The position numbers were made by a program, and so were the translations under genes. The notes beneath the pieces were generated by a model. The model made no database searches. It worked only from the letters and a program-made list of their open reading frames with translations, and was not told the origin of the DNA. Below, piece by piece: positions 17,588-28,066 of a stretch of 57,121 nt of DNA. Source of the DNA: Klebsiella pneumoniae (lineage in GTDB: Bacteria; Pseudomonadota; Gammaproteobacteria; Pseudomonadales; Pseudohongiellaceae); assembly GCA_945877175.1 (NCBI GenBank), contig CAMCRC010000007.1:1-57121 (forward strand). The letters run 5' to 3'. Each line of letters opens with the position of its first letter. Within the stretch, counting starts at the first letter, position 1.

Positions 17588-18391
17588 ATGTCCAAAGCCA
17601 CCATTCTGGAAGACATCATCGCGCAGAAGCACCGCGAAATAGGGCGGGACAGCGCCGTTCGCAGCCTGGCCGATCTGGAGAAGGCCGCCGCCGATGTGAA
17701 AGACAAGCGCGCGTTCATCGGCGCGCTGCGTCAGCGGATCCTGGCGCGCAAGCCAGCCGTGATAGCCGAAATCAAGAAGGCCTCGCCGAGCAAAGGCTTG
17801 ATCCGTGCCGACTTCGACCCTGTTACCATCGCACGCCAGTACGAGGAAGCGGGGGCCACGTGTCTTTCCGTGCTGACCGACCGTGAGTATTTTCAGGGAG
17901 CCAATGAATATCTGCAGCAGGCCCGTGCCGCCTGCACGCTCCCTGTCATTCGCAAGGATTTCATGATCGATCGATATCAGATCGCCGAGGCGAAAGCTCT
18001 GGGAGCGGATTGTGTGTTGCTCATAGTGTCTGCCCTCGAGCCGCGGCGGCTGCGCGAACTGGCCGACTATGCGCGTCAGCTCGATATCGACACGCTGGTG
18101 GAAGTGCACGACGAGGCTGAGCTGGACATCGCCCTGGATGCCGGCTTCGACCTGATTGGCGTCAACAATCGCAATCTGCATACGTTCGAAACGAGCCTCG
18201 ATGTCACCATCCGACTGGCAGCCCGTCTGCCGGACGGCAAGTTGCTGGTGACCGAAAGTGGCATCAACACGCCCGAAGACGTCGATGCCATGATTGCCAG
18301 GGGCGTAAACGGATTTCTGATTGGAGAGGCCTTCATGCGGGCACCCGATCCTGGACTACGACTGAAGGAGATGTTCATCAACCATGAGTGA
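17588..18391 (+). CDS. trpC: Indole-3-glycerol-phosphate synthase
   Basis: A 267-residue TIM-barrel enzyme that closes the indole ring. Visible: AEIKKASPSKGLIRADF (catalytic Lys and phosphate loop), VLTDREYFQGANEYL, VIRKDFMIDRYQIAEA with the catalytic Lys, EVHDEAELD, GVNNRNLHTFE and TESGINTPEDV. It is not fused to TrpF, unlike E. coli. Its stop overlaps the dgkA start by 8 bases. Confidence 0.97.
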   Translation: MSKATILEDIIAQKHREIGRDSAVRSLADLEKAAADVKDKRAFIGALRQRILARKPAVIAEIKKASPSKGLIRADFDPVTIARQYEEAGATCLSVLTDREYFQGANEYLQQARAACTLPVIRKDFMIDRYQIAEAKALGADCVLLIVSALEPRRLRELADYARQLDIDTLVEVHDEAELDIALDAGFDLIGVNNRNLHTFETSLDVTIRLAARLPDGKLLVTESGINTPEDVDAMIARGVNGFLIGEAFMRAPDPGLRLKEMFINHE

Positions 18392-18761
18392 AGCCACGCC
18401 CCCTGTCCCCCCCAAGAAGAGAGGCTTGTCCAGACTGATTGCGGCGGCAGGATATTCCATCGCCGGACTGCGCAGCGCATTCGGCTCTGAAGAAGCCTTC
18501 CGTCTGGAAGTTGTGGGACTCGTTGTGCTGACGCCCCTGGCGCTATGGCTGGGCGAGTCGTCTTTGGAGCGGGTGCTGATGATCGGGAGCGTCTTGCTGC
18601 TGTTGATTGTGGAATTGCTCAACACAGCCGTGGAGTCGGTGGTGAACCGTGTCGGCCTCGAATTTCACGAGCTCTCACGCCAGGCCAAGGATATTGGGTC
18701 GGCTGCGGTATTTCTGGCCATGGCCATGGTGGCTCTGGTCTGGATCGGGCTGCTGATTTAA
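18384..18761 (+). CDS. dgkA: Diacylglycerol kinase
   Basis: A 125-residue small integral membrane kinase that recycles diacylglycerol to phosphatidic acid. Family hallmarks: AGYSIAGLRSAFGSEEAFRLE, LLLLIVELLNTAVESVVNRV and LSRQAKDIGSAAV, with three transmembrane segments. It overlaps trpC by 8 bases, so it is coupled to the trp genes, although its role is in membrane lipid turnover. Confidence 0.95.
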   Translation: MSEATPPVPPKKRGLSRLIAAAGYSIAGLRSAFGSEEAFRLEVVGLVVLTPLALWLGESSLERVLMIGSVLLLLIVELLNTAVESVVNRVGLEFHELSRQAKDIGSAAVFLAMAMVALVWIGLLI

Positions 18762-18863
18762 TTTGCTGCTTCTGTTTGTTTTTCTGTAAACCTCGCGCCG
18801 ATTGCGCCGATAACAGATTGTGAGACGCCAGTGTGCGTCGCCTTTACTGTATTCCGGTGTGTG

Positions 18864-19604
18864 ATGGTGCTTTCCAGCCTGTACATGATTGTGTTCCTGC
18901 TTGTCCTCATGGTCGGGTCGGTGGTGCTTGCCCGTTACGCGCAGGAGCGACAGGAAGGCAATGTCATACGCCTTTACCGGCTTGCTGCGCTCGATCGTCG
19001 CCGCAATGAAACGCGTGCCGTCATTCGCGGACTGCAGGAAGTGGATGACAATGCGGAAACACTGCGCATTCTGAACCAGGCGCTCAAGGCCGATCTGGTC
19101 CGCATCCAGAAACTGGACCCGGGACGTGCCGACCTTGAGCAGGAGATTCGCCAGGCCACTGCCGCGCCTGCGGCCGGCGCAGGTGACGCCAAAGGGGACA
19201 AGCCTGCGAACGAAGCCCGCGGAACCAAGGCCGAAAAGCGCACCAGTCTGAGCAACGAGCGGGATGTGCAACGTGTGCGCAACCACATCAGCGACGCCAT
19301 GGTCATCATCCGGCGCCTGTATCAGAGCAATCAGGTACGGGCTGAGCAACTCGAGTCAACGGCCCGGCATCTGGGGACACTGACTGTCGTCGTCGCAGTC
19401 AATTCCAGTATTCATATGGCAGAACTTGCTCTGAATGCAGCGGAGTACGGCAAGGTGCCGGGATTGCTGCGAATGGCGGAAGGGTATCTGGCCAGTGGCC
19501 CGCTGCAGGGGCGCGAAAAGGCGGAAAAGCTGGATCAGGTGAAGAAGTTGCGAGAGTCCCTGCAGGTGGCGCGCAACGGTGGCATGCAGTTCGCGACCGA
19601 GTGA
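18864..19604 (+). CDS. Hypothetical membrane-anchored coiled-coil protein
   Basis: A 246-residue protein that I do not recognise. It has one N-terminal transmembrane segment (about 3-24, SSLYMIVFLLVLMVGSVVLA), a charged helical region with coiled-coil pattern (about 30-100), an Ala/Gly/Lys-rich linker (about 105-135) and a second long helical region. No catalytic motif is visible. An alternative start is GTG at 18831. It sits between dgkA and the convergent vfr gene, with only 11 bases to the vfr stop and no obvious terminator between them. Confidence 0.7.
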   Translation: MVLSSLYMIVFLLVLMVGSVVLARYAQERQEGNVIRLYRLAALDRRRNETRAVIRGLQEVDDNAETLRILNQALKADLVRIQKLDPGRADLEQEIRQATAAPAAGAGDAKGDKPANEARGTKAEKRTSLSNERDVQRVRNHISDAMVIIRRLYQSNQVRAEQLESTARHLGTLTVVVAVNSSIHMAELALNAAEYGKVPGLLRMAEGYLASGPLQGREKAEKLDQVKKLRESLQVARNGGMQFATE

Positions 19605-19615
19605 GCGCTTGAGTT

Positions 19616-20251
19616 TCAGCGCGTGCCGAATACCACGATGGTCTTGCCCTTGACCGTGATCAGGTCCTGCTCTTCCAGAGTCTTCAACACGCGCCCTGCC
19701 ATTTCCCGCGAGCAATTCACAAGCCGCCCCAATTCCTGACGGGTAATCTTGATCTGCATGCCATCCGGATGTGTCATGGCATCGGGCTCTTTGCTCAGTT
19801 CAATCAAGGTGCGGGCGATGCGGCCAGTGACATCGTAGAACGCGAGGTCGCCGACCTTGCGGGTGGTGTTGCGAAGGCGGTGGGCCATCTGCTTGCCGAT
19901 GGTGAACACAATTTCGGGGTGCAGCCGGATATAGTTGTTGAAGCTCGCGTAACTGATCTCTGCGATCTCGCAGGCGGTCCGTGCGCGGCACCAGGCACTG
20001 CGGGCTTCCTTTTGTTCAAACAACCCCATTTCCCCGAAAAAGTCGCCGGGGTTCAGATAGGCTATGACAACTTCCTTGCCATCATCATCTTCCAGCACCA
20101 CGGAAACGGACCCTTCGATGATGTAATACAAGGTATTGCAGGTGTCGCCTTCGTAAATGATGGTGCTGCGATTGGGGTATCGACGCCGATGGCAATTGGT
20201 CAGGAAGTTTTCCAGATCTTTGATATGGGGCGTAATGGCCATGAGCGCCAT
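19616..20251 (-). CDS. vfr: Vfr-type cAMP receptor protein (Crp family)
   Basis: A 211-residue global regulator very close to Pseudomonas Vfr in residue pattern: [18 protein letters not shown], a cAMP-binding pocket with [12 protein letters not shown] and [27 protein letters not shown], and the DNA-binding helix-turn-helix [20 protein letters not shown] with CSRE. It ends [11 protein letters not shown] as Vfr does. ATG 20251 is preceded by GAGGAG nine bases upstream. It is divergent from the osmC-like gene, the same order as in Pseudomonas. Confidence 0.95.
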   Translation of the reverse strand: MALMAITPHIKDLENFLTNCHRRRYPNRSTIIYEGDTCNTLYYIIEGSVSVVLEDDDGKEVVIAYLNPGDFFGEMGLFEQKEARSAWCRARTACEIAEISYASFNNYIRLHPEIVFTIGKQMAHRLRNTTRKVGDLAFYDVTGRIARTLIELSKEPDAMTHPDGMQIKITRQELGRLVNCSREMAGRVLKTLEEQDLITVKGKTIVVFGTR

Positions 20252-20353
20252 ATTGTGAATCTCCTCGACGGCAACACGCGGTGGATGGGATTCGACTATG
20301 CCATCCAGGCTGTGGTTTGAACGTGGCAGATGTATACCATAGTCTGTGTATGG

Positions 20354-20369
20354 TGTGAATGACTGCACA
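20354..20369. promoter_or_regulatory. Crp/Vfr-binding site in the vfr-osmC gap
   Basis: TGTGAATGACTGCACA matches TGTGA-N6-TCACA at nine of ten conserved bases. It lies between the divergent vfr (start 20251) and osmC-like (start 20479) genes, so it could serve autoregulation of vfr or control of the osmC-like gene. Confidence 0.65.
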
Positions 20370-20478
20370 CTTCGTCGGCGACGCCGGCCTGTGTTACTCT
20401 CACGCCGCCGTTCACGAAGGGGCCAGTGTGCCTGACCGTGGCGTTTACTGAAAAAAGACTGATGACAGAGAGCCAAAC

Positions 20479-20898
20479 ATGAAAGCAACGATACGCTGGA
20501 TAGACGATGTAATGTTTCTGGGTGAGTCCGGCAGCGGCCACGCGGTGCTGATGGACGGGCCTGAGACGAGTGGTGGCCGCAACGTAGGGTTCCGTCCGAT
20601 GGAATTGCTGCTGCTCGGCGTCGGCGGTTGTTCGTCTTTCGATGTGGTCGCCATTCTGAAGAAAGCTCGTCAGAATGTGACGCGCTGCGAGACCGATGTC
20701 ACGGCAGTTCGAGCCGATGCCATACCTGCAGTGTTCGAAAAGATTCACCTGCACTTTCGTGTCAGTGGCAAGGATCTGAGCGAGAAGCAGGTAGAGAAAG
20801 CCGTCGCCCTTTCTGCGGAGAAATACTGTTCAGCGACCATCATGCTCGAAAAGGGCGGTGTGCATGTGACTCACGACTTCGAGATTGTGCCTGAGTAG
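20479..20898 (+). CDS. OsmC/YhfA-family protein
   Basis: A 139-residue OsmC-fold protein. Family residues: [22 protein letters not shown] with the first active Cys, and [26 protein letters not shown] with the second. OsmC proteins reduce organic peroxides; the YhfA branch is of less clear function and is found next to crp or vfr in many gammaproteobacteria, as here. In Pseudomonas speD lies between this gene and coq7; it is absent here. Confidence 0.9.
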   Translation: MKATIRWIDDVMFLGESGSGHAVLMDGPETSGGRNVGFRPMELLLLGVGGCSSFDVVAILKKARQNVTRCETDVTAVRADAIPAVFEKIHLHFRVSGKDLSEKQVEKAVALSAEKYCSATIMLEKGGVHVTHDFEIVPE

Positions 20899-20902
20899 TG
20901 CC

Positions 20903-21556
20903 TCAGACGCGGTAAGCGAGCCCTTTCATCAGTTTTGACATCAGTTTCATGGCGACTTTGACAGGCGGTGGCAGTGCCGCGCCGCCTGCCTGTTTCGCGG
21001 TCTCGCCGTGAATACGCTCATCGACCAGCATCTGTTCGAGTATCGCTCGGCTCCTGGCGTCATTTCGTGGCAACTGTTCCAGATGTTCCTGCAGATGCTC
21101 GCTGACCTGCTGTTCGGTTTCGGCTACGAAACCAAGGCTCCACTTGTCGCCCGCCAGTCCAGCCGCAGCTCCCATTCCGAACGACAGGGCGTACCATGCC
21201 GGGTTCAAGGCGCTGGGGTGACTGTCCAGCTCCCGGAGCCGCTGCTCGCACCACACCAGATGATCCACTTCTTCCTGCGCAGCATGTTCCATCGCCTGGC
21301 GAATATCGGGCAGACGGGCAGTCAATGCCTGCCCCTGATAAAGCGCCTGTGCGCACACTTCCCCGGTATGGTTGATGCGCATGAGCCCGGTTATTTTGCG
21401 ATGTTCGGCGTCGGCGAAAGCTTCGTCGTCGAGGCGTGATGCCGGCGAAGGTCGCTGTGCGGCGCTGCTGCCGGGTACCAATGTGCGCAGCGCCTGGTCA
21501 AATTGCACGATCAATTGGTCCAGTCCTGAGAATTGCGAGCGCTGTGAGTCAGACAT
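20903..21556 (-). CDS. coq7: Ubiquinone hydroxylase Coq7 (demethoxyubiquinone hydroxylase)
   Basis: A 217-residue di-iron monooxygenase of ubiquinone synthesis. The carboxylate ligands are seen in [35 protein letters not shown] and [12 protein letters not shown]. The length and the conserved [17 protein letters not shown] stretch fit Coq7. The ATG lies 8 bases inside the end of purD, so it is the last gene of the minus-strand run. Confidence 0.95.
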   Translation of the reverse strand: MSDSQRSQFSGLDQLIVQFDQALRTLVPGSSAAQRPSPASRLDDEAFADAEHRKITGLMRINHTGEVCAQALYQGQALTARLPDIRQAMEHAAQEEVDHLVWCEQRLRELDSHPSALNPAWYALSFGMGAAAGLAGDKWSLGFVAETEQQVSEHLQEHLEQLPRNDARSRAILEQMLVDERIHGETAKQAGGAALPPPVKVAMKLMSKLMKGLAYRV

Positions 21557-22835
21557 GTTCCCTCGCTATGGCACGGTACGCGATGTCGCGCCGGAAATAG
21601 ACATTGTTCCAGTGCAGAGTGTCGATAAGTTCGTATGCTGCACGCTGAGCTTCTGTGACTGTTGCGCCGAGTGCCGTGGCACAAAGCACCCGGCCACCGT
21701 TGGTGACAACATCGCTGCCACGCAGCGTGGTGCCGGCATGAAAGACCTTGCGGTCAGCGGCGGTATTGGTATGCAGTCCGGAGATTACGTCGCCTTTCGC
21801 GTAAGCATCCGGGTAGCCGCCACTGGCCAGCACAACACCCACTGCCGGACGCGGATCCCAATCGGCACTCTGCTGATCCAGCTGACCGTCGATGGCGGCA
21901 TTGCACAGTGTGATCAGATCGGACTGCAGACGCATCATCACGGGCTGCGCTTCCGGGTCACCAAAGCGGCAGTTGAATTCAATCACATTGACATCGCCAT
22001 TGTCGGCAATCATCAGGCCGGCATAGAGAAAGCCGGTGTAGGGATTGCCGTCGGCGCGCATGCCATTGACCGTCGGCATGATGATCTCGCGCATGACCTT
22101 CTCATGAATCTGCGGCGTGACCACGGGCGCTGGCGAATAGGCCCCCATGCCGCCGGTATTCGGCCCTTTGTCGCCGTCGTCCCGCGCCTTGTGATCCTGT
22201 GAAGTCGCGAACGGCAGGACATTGTAGCCATCCACCATCACAATGAAGCTGGCCTCCTCGCCGCGCAGGAACTGCTCAATCACCACACGATGGCCGGCAT
22301 TGCCGAACTTGTTGCCGGAGAGCATGTCATGAATCGTCGACTCGGCCTCGGCCAGCGTCTGGGGAATGATCACGCCCTTGCCAGCAGCCAGTCCGTCGGC
22401 CTTGATGACGATCGGAACGCCCTGCTCGTGAACATAGGCGATGGCGGCGTCGATGTCAGTGAAGTTGCGATACTTCGCCGTGGGAATGCCATGGCGGTGG
22501 AGGAAGTCCTTCGTGAAGGCCTTGGAGCCTTCCAGCTGGGCGGCATTCTGTGACGGACCGAAGCAGCGCAGACCATGGCGGGTGAAGTAGTCGACGATGC
22601 CTGCCACCAGCGGCGCCTCGGGCCCCACAATAGTCAACGCAACATCATGGGCCTTGGCGAAGGCAAGCAGAGCGGGGAAATCAAGAGTGTCGATGGGCAC
22701 ATTCTCGACGCCGGCCTCGGTTGCGGTGCCGGCATTGCCAGGGGCTGCATAGATTTTTCCGGCCTGCGGCGATTGCTTTACGCGCCAGGCAATGGCGTGT
22801 TCACGTCCGCCATTGCCGATGATCAGTACATTCAT
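21549..22835 (-). CDS. purD: Phosphoribosylamine-glycine ligase
   Basis: A 428-residue ATP-grasp enzyme of purine synthesis. [17 protein letters not shown] begins at 22835; an upstream in-frame ATG would add 13 unconserved residues. Further motifs: [28 protein letters not shown] (ATP-binding Lys) and [15 protein letters not shown], plus a metal site in [12 protein letters not shown]. The next upstream gene is purH, 50 bases away, as in Pseudomonas. Confidence 0.97.
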   Translation of the reverse strand: MNVLIIGNGGREHAIAWRVKQSPQAGKIYAAPGNAGTATEAGVENVPIDTLDFPALLAFAKAHDVALTIVGPEAPLVAGIVDYFTRHGLRCFGPSQNAAQLEGSKAFTKDFLHRHGIPTAKYRNFTDIDAAIAYVHEQGVPIVIKADGLAAGKGVIIPQTLAEAESTIHDMLSGNKFGNAGHRVVIEQFLRGEEASFIVMVDGYNVLPFATSQDHKARDDGDKGPNTGGMGAYSPAPVVTPQIHEKVMREIIMPTVNGMRADGNPYTGFLYAGLMIADNGDVNVIEFNCRFGDPEAQPVMMRLQSDLITLCNAAIDGQLDQQSADWDPRPAVGVVLASGGYPDAYAKGDVISGLHTNTAADRKVFHAGTTLRGSDVVTNGGRVLCATALGATVTEAQRAAYELIDTLHWNNVYFRRDIAYRAIAREHV

Positions 22836-22885
22836 AATGTTTCCTGCGTTCTCTCCGTTTGGAGTACTTCCCAAAGCTGCGTGGC

Positions 22886-24481
22886 TCAGTGACGGAAATG
22901 CCGCACGCCAGTGAAAACCATGGCCATGCCCGCTTCGTCTGCTGCAGCTATCACTTCTTCGTCGCGCATGGAGCCGCCGGGTTGAATGACGGCACGAATG
23001 CCGGCAGCGGCAGCGGCATCGATGCCGTCACGGAAAGGGAAGAATGCATCGGATGCCATGACCGAACCCGCCACTTCCAGCCCTTCATCAGCCGCCTTGA
23101 TGCCGGCAATACGCGCACTGTAGACGCGGCTCATCTGACCGGCTCCAATGCCGATGGTCTGGTTGTTGCGGCAGTACACGATGGCATTGGACTTGACGAA
23201 GGTGGCTACCTTCCAGGCAAACAACAGGTCCGCGACTTCCTGCGGCGCTGGTTTGCGTCGCGTCACCACTTTGAGATCAGCCGCGCTGAGCTGATGGATA
23301 TCGCGATCCTGCACCAGCAGGCCGCCGTTGACGCGTTTGTAGTCCAGTGCCGGCCCGGGTTGCGCGGCCCACTGACCGCAGCTCAGAACCCGCACATTCT
23401 GCTTTGCTGCAAGCACCTGCAGAGCTTCCGCTGACACGCTGGGAGCAATGATCACCTCCGTGAACTGGCGGGAGATGATTGCTTGCGCCGTGGCGGCATC
23501 CAGCGCTCTGTTGAAGGCGATGATGCCCCCGAACGCGGACGTGGGGTCAGTCTGGAATGCGAGTTCGTAGGCCCGGGTGATGCTGTCAGCAATGGCCACG
23601 CCGCAGGGGTTGGCGTGTTTGACGATGACGCAGGCGGGCTCTGCAAAGGACTTCACACATTCCAGCGCAGCATCCGTATCGGCGATGTTGTTGTAGGACA
23701 ATTCCTTGCCCTGCAACTGCACGGAGGTGCTGATACTGGCTTCCTGCGGGTGTTTCTCGACATAGAAAGCCGCCTTCTGGTGAGGATTCTCGCCGTAACG
23801 CATGTCCTGGCTCTTGATGAACTGTGTCGAGTAAGTGCGGGGGAATGCGGCAGGCAAGGTCTCTTCTGCAGATCGTGCGGGCACCAGGCGGCCGAGATAA
23901 TTGGCAATGGCTGCATCGTAAGCCGCGGTGTGTTCGTAGGTGCTCACCGCAAGGTCGAAGCGCGTGGCATTGCTCAAAGCCCCTGCGTTGTCGCGAAGTT
24001 CTGCAATGACGCGGTCATAGTCGGATGGATTCACGACTACGCCAACCCATGCGTGATTCTTGGCAGCAGCACGCAACATGGTGGGCCCGCCAATATCGAT
24101 GTTCTCAATGGCCGTCGGCAGATCGCAGCCTGGTTTGGCGACAGTGGCTTCGAAGGGATAGAGGTTCACGACGACCAGATCAATGGTCGGAATGCCATGT
24201 GCCTGCAGCACTGCCTGATCGATGTCGCGCCGCGCGAGAATGCCACCGTGAACCTTTGGATGCAGAGTCTTGACTCTGCCGTCCATCATTTCGGGGAAGC
24301 CGGTGTAGTCAGCGATCTCGATGGCAGGGATTTGCTCTGCCTGCAGAAGCTTGTACGTGCCTCCTGTAGAGAGAATTTCGATGCCGGCGCTGTGCAGAGA
24401 TTTGGCAAATGACACAACGCCGGATTTGTCCGACACGCTGATGAGAGCGCGCCGAACGACGGCAGTATTGGCTGTGGACAT
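22886..24481 (-). CDS. purH: AICAR transformylase / IMP cyclohydrolase
   Basis: A 531-residue bifunctional enzyme for the last two purine steps. The N-terminal MGS-like cyclohydrolase domain has [14 protein letters not shown] and STGGTYKLL. The C-terminal transformylase domain has [18 protein letters not shown] and KHANPCGVA. The Lys-His pair used in formyl transfer is visible in VIVKHANP. The length is normal. Confidence 0.97.
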   Translation of the reverse strand: MSTANTAVVRRALISVSDKSGVVSFAKSLHSAGIEILSTGGTYKLLQAEQIPAIEIADYTGFPEMMDGRVKTLHPKVHGGILARRDIDQAVLQAHGIPTIDLVVVNLYPFEATVAKPGCDLPTAIENIDIGGPTMLRAAAKNHAWVGVVVNPSDYDRVIAELRDNAGALSNATRFDLAVSTYEHTAAYDAAIANYLGRLVPARSAEETLPAAFPRTYSTQFIKSQDMRYGENPHQKAAFYVEKHPQEASISTSVQLQGKELSYNNIADTDAALECVKSFAEPACVIVKHANPCGVAIADSITRAYELAFQTDPTSAFGGIIAFNRALDAATAQAIISRQFTEVIIAPSVSAEALQVLAAKQNVRVLSCGQWAAQPGPALDYKRVNGGLLVQDRDIHQLSAADLKVVTRRKPAPQEVADLLFAWKVATFVKSNAIVYCRNNQTIGIGAGQMSRVYSARIAGIKAADEGLEVAGSVMASDAFFPFRDGIDAAAAAGIRAVIQPGGSMRDEEVIAAADEAGMAMVFTGVRHFRH

Positions 24482-24568
24482 AGTCGGGAAGGTCTGTCTT
24501 TTAGTGGACAGGATCGGAGAATCCGTGCGTTCAATCCTGTCGAAAATTTAGCGCTGACCAGGCTATGG

Positions 24569-24874
24569 TTACAACATTCCGTGTTGTTTCAGCTTCTTGC
24601 GCAGGGTACCACGGTTCAAACCAAGCATGATAGAGGCCTTGCTCTGGTTGCTTCCTGTGTGTTTCAAGACCGCCTCCAGAAGTGGGCCTTCGACTTCGTT
24701 GAGTACCAATTCATACAGATTTGTGACAGATGCTTCCCCGAGGTGGGAAAAGTATTTATCCATTGAACGCTCGACTTCTTTGCGCAACGTCGACGATGAC
24801 TGCATCTCGGCAATAGCTCCCATTTCTGAGGGTTGAAAGTTTCTTCGTGGGCTGGGTTCTTCGAGAATATTCAT
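24569..24874 (-). CDS. fis: DNA-binding protein Fis
   Basis: A 101-residue nucleoid protein. The C-terminal helix-turn-helix GSNQSKASIMLGLNRGTLRK-KLKQHG is nearly identical to known Fis, and VTNLYELVLNEVEGPLLEAV forms the dimer helix. The ATG at 24874 overlaps the dusB stop in ATGA. The dusB-fis operon is standard in gammaproteobacteria; it lets Fis follow growth rate. Confidence 0.96.
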   Translation of the reverse strand: MNILEEPSPRRNFQPSEMGAIAEMQSSSTLRKEVERSMDKYFSHLGEASVTNLYELVLNEVEGPLLEAVLKHTGSNQSKASIMLGLNRGTLRKKLKQHGML

Positions 24875-25896
24875 TGTGTAACTTCCTTGTGGTTGAGCAA
24901 CGAGTCGAAGAAATTCTCGACGGCGTTCAGTTGCAACGCAGGAGTGTTCAGTTGATTGAAGCTTTTCCAGAAATTGCCGGCATCGGGTAATTGACCTGTA
25001 GTCCACCCCACGTGCTTGCGTGCAAACAACACTCCCTTGAATTCGCCGTAAAGTGCGTAGACTTGTGACATGTGCGCAAGAAGCGCGTTGCGCCTGTCTT
25101 TGGGCGACTGGTCGGGCAGTTCTTCGCCGGTCGCGAGATAGTGATTGATCTGGGAGAAGATCCAGGGATTGCCCTGGGCTGCCCGGCCGATCATGACACC
25201 GTCTGCGCCTGTGTATTGCATGACGTCACGCGCGCTGCGTGCATTGCAAATGTCGCCGTTCGCTATGACCGGTATGGTAACGGCAGACTTGATGTCACGG
25301 ATTGTGTCGTATTCCACTGAACCCACGAACCGGCATTCACGCGTGCGTCCGTGAACGGTCAACATCTGTACACCACAGTCCTGTGCAATGCGGGCAACCT
25401 CGACGCCGTTGCGCGACTGCGGACACCAGCCGGTGCGAATCTTCAGGGTGACAGGCACTTGAACGGCACCCACTACGGCTTTGAGAATGTCAGCGACCAG
25501 TGTGGTGTCTTTCAACAACGCGGAGCCTGCAGCCCTCTTCAATACTTTCTTGGCTGGGCAGCCCATGTTGATGTCGATGATGTCAGCCCCAAGGTCGACA
25601 TGTTGCCGGGCAGCCTCAGCCATCAGCGCCGGATCCGCGCCAGCAATCTGGACAGAATGAAGGCCGCCATGGCGGGAGCGGGCAAGCCGCGTTCTGGACT
25701 TGTCGCTGGACCACAACTCAAGCTTGCAGGTCAGCATCTCCGACACAGCCAGTCCGGCTCCCATGCTGACGCACAGGTCTCTGAAAGGCTGATCTGTGAC
25801 GCCCGCCATGGGGGCGAGGATCGTGCGCTGCTTGAGTGAATGTCGACCGATTCTAATCACGGGAAAGAGGACTCTGGTATCGTTCAGGGAGGTCAA
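24871..25896 (-). CDS. dusB: tRNA-dihydrouridine synthase B
   Basis: A 341-residue FMN-dependent TIM-barrel enzyme reducing uridine in the tRNA D-loop. Motifs: LAPMAGVTDQPFRDLC, INMGCPAKKVLKRAAGSALL with the catalytic Cys, KIRTGW, VHGRTRECRF and GDICNARSARDVM followed by GADGVMIGRAAQGNPWIF. It is directly upstream of fis, as in E. coli. Confidence 0.96.
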   Translation of the reverse strand: MTSLNDTRVLFPVIRIGRHSLKQRTILAPMAGVTDQPFRDLCVSMGAGLAVSEMLTCKLELWSSDKSRTRLARSRHGGLHSVQIAGADPALMAEAARQHVDLGADIIDINMGCPAKKVLKRAAGSALLKDTTLVADILKAVVGAVQVPVTLKIRTGWCPQSRNGVEVARIAQDCGVQMLTVHGRTRECRFVGSVEYDTIRDIKSAVTIPVIANGDICNARSARDVMQYTGADGVMIGRAAQGNPWIFSQINHYLATGEELPDQSPKDRRNALLAHMSQVYALYGEFKGVLFARKHVGWTTGQLPDAGNFWKSFNQLNTPALQLNAVENFFDSLLNHKEVTQ

Positions 25897-26025
25897 ACTG
25901 TCGCCAACCTGAGGCTTGTGGTGAAATGATAATAGCGAGCAGCTGGTACTTGGGAAAGGCCAAAATAGGGTGCGATTTATTGGGCAGGGTTCAGGTTCCG
26001 GGCCAGGCGCGTACCTGATCCGCTG

Positions 26026-27135
26026 TCAACGGGGTACCTGTGGGCCGAAACTGACTTCATAATTTATCGCCTCGATGCCAGGATCAATAATGTCGAAAGA
26101 CACCTGCACCGGCGCGCCTGCCGGGAGCACAGCCATGTCTGCCAATGTTGCGGGCAGATATTCGTCGGGAGTGAACTGGCGGGCTGCGATCAGCTCATTG
26201 TCGGCATTCATGAAATGCAGGTTCAGGACAGGCAGAAGCTGGTCGAATGCAGATTCGTTGCGAAATATCAGTGTCACATTGAGGGCATTGGCAATTTCTG
26301 CATGACTGCGGACGACGAGACTGTCACTGCGCAGCGCCTGCAAGTCAGCCATTGGTGACAATGAGCAAGGAAAGGTATCGCAGATGCGCTCGAGCCAGGG
26401 GCGCAGAGCGTAATTCTGACCCAGTTCGTACCACTGCGAACTCACCATCTGCCCTGCCAGAGCAGCAACCAGCAGGAATGCTGAAACACTCCACCAGGCT
26501 GAATGCTGACGTTTCCCCTGAGTCTCATGCCAGTCAATTTCCAGATTATCTCCGGCTCTGGCAATGGCCTCCAGGTGTTCCCTGTGCATGGCGGGTCCGT
26601 CTGCAGAAATGCCCGGACCCCGCAGCATCGTGAAGTCGTCATCCAGTGCGCTGAACCCTTGCAGGGCTTGAGCAACAGCAGGGGCTTCGACCCGCAGTCC
26701 CGGGGCAGGCAGCGGGTCTGCTTCTGCCCCGGGTGCCATGTCCGCAGTGCCTCGGGCTTCGGCAGTCACAACAGCAGAATCGGCGGGCTGATCCTGACCG
26801 GTGGTCTCATCGATGATTTCCCAGTGCGGACCCGATTCACTGAAGGTCGGTTCACTGTGCTCGGCGTTGGCGTCAACTGTCTCGAGGGTGAAGACAGGAT
26901 CCGGGACTTCTGGTATCTCGACTGAAGGTTCAGCGAGCTCATCACCCTCGTCCTGCTCTTCAGACATGGGAATATCCTTGGTCTGAAGGTCGGCAGAAGG
27001 GATCAGATTGTCATCAGCGACGAATACTTTAAGGCAGGCGCCACATCGCACCATTCCGTCCGCCGACTGCAGCTGTGAAACGCTGGTGCGGAACGTGGTT
27101 TGGCAGTGCGGACATTGCGTGATGAACAGGGCCAT
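26026..27135 (-). CDS. Zinc-ribbon DUF3426 membrane protein
   Basis: A 369-residue protein. The N-terminal MJ0042-type zinc ribbon has C8-x2-C11 and C31-x2-C34 (QCPHCQTTF ... VRCGACLKVF). A long acidic, low-complexity region (about 45-200) follows, then one transmembrane segment (about 213-235, SVSAFLLVAALAGQMV) and a DUF3426 domain that includes FRNESAFDQLLPVLNLHFMN. The function is unknown; it lies between prmA and dusB in Pseudomonas too. An in-frame ATG at 27153 would add six residues. Confidence 0.88.
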   Translation of the reverse strand: MALFITQCPHCQTTFRTSVSQLQSADGMVRCGACLKVFVADDNLIPSADLQTKDIPMSEEQDEGDELAEPSVEIPEVPDPVFTLETVDANAEHSEPTFSESGPHWEIIDETTGQDQPADSAVVTAEARGTADMAPGAEADPLPAPGLRVEAPAVAQALQGFSALDDDFTMLRGPGISADGPAMHREHLEAIARAGDNLEIDWHETQGKRQHSAWWSVSAFLLVAALAGQMVSSQWYELGQNYALRPWLERICDTFPCSLSPMADLQALRSDSLVVRSHAEIANALNVTLIFRNESAFDQLLPVLNLHFMNADNELIAARQFTPDEYLPATLADMAVLPAGAPVQVSFDIIDPGIEAINYEVSFGPQVPR

Positions 27136-27184
27136 AAGCTTCTTGCACAACAATATTCTTACAAGTTGGATTGTTCAAAAACGG

Positions 27185-28066
27185 TCAGCGGCGAATGCCC
27201 TCGACCCGCACCCATTCGTCTCGCATGACCGGCGGCAACATGTCGAAATACGGATGGTAGCTGTCCAGCAGTGACGCAGTCTGCACTGACAACACGCCAG
27301 ATAGAATCAGGCGACCACCTGGTTTTACGAGTGCAGCGATGACGGGAGTCAGTTGCTCAAGCGGCCCGGACAGTATATTGGCGACCAGTATGTCCGCCTG
27401 CGGATGGTCAGCAACGCCCGGCAGATGGACTGACATCTGTGTGGCATTGATGCCGTTCAGACCCCTGTTGCTTTCCGAGGCCAGGATCGCCTGAGGGTCA
27501 TTGTCGATGGCGATGACACGGCTGGCACCCAGCAATACAGCCGCGATTGCGAGAATGCCTGAGCCGCAGCCATAGTCGATCACGAGTTTGTTCTGGAGCG
27601 CCTGAGCGTCCAGCCATTCCAGGCAGAGTGCCGTGGTCGGATGCGTCCCGGTGCCAAACGCCAGTCCCGGATCCAGCAGGATGTTGACAGCGTCCGGCAC
27701 GGGCGGCTCTTCCCAGCTGGGGCAGATCCAGACGCGTTCGCCAAACTGCATGGGCTTGAAGTCCTGCATGCAGACACGCTCCCAGTCCACGTCTTCCACA
27801 TACTCCACCATGATGGGTTCGTCCGGGTCGATGCGGCCGTGCTCGCGCAGGGAGGCGGCGACGGCTTCCATATCGCAGTCATACTCGAACAGACCAGTGA
27901 CTTCTGTCGTGCGCCAGATTGGCGTGGTGCCTGGATCGATCTGAAACACTGGCTGGTCTTCGCCGTCCTGCAAGGTGACGGAGACGGCGCCGAGCTCGGA
28001 AAGCAAGTCCTCCACAAGGGTGGCACCAGCTTCCGATACTCGAACCTGCAATTGCTGCCAGGGCAT
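27185..28066 (-). CDS. prmA: Ribosomal protein L11 methyltransferase
   Basis: A 293-residue SAM methyltransferase that trimethylates L11. The N-terminal substrate domain has [14 protein letters not shown]. The catalytic domain has DPGLAFGTGTHPTTALCLEW, DYGCGSGILAIAA (SAM loop), DNDPQAI and DILVANILSGPLEQL with the NILSGPL motif. The start shares one base with the accC stop (TAATG), so they are coupled. Confidence 0.97.
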   Translation of the reverse strand: MPWQQLQVRVSEAGATLVEDLLSELGAVSVTLQDGEDQPVFQIDPGTTPIWRTTEVTGLFEYDCDMEAVAASLREHGRIDPDEPIMVEYVEDVDWERVCMQDFKPMQFGERVWICPSWEEPPVPDAVNILLDPGLAFGTGTHPTTALCLEWLDAQALQNKLVIDYGCGSGILAIAAVLLGASRVIAIDNDPQAILASESNRGLNGINATQMSVHLPGVADHPQADILVANILSGPLEQLTPVIAALVKPGGRLILSGVLSVQTASLLDSYHPYFDMLPPVMRDEWVRVEGIRR

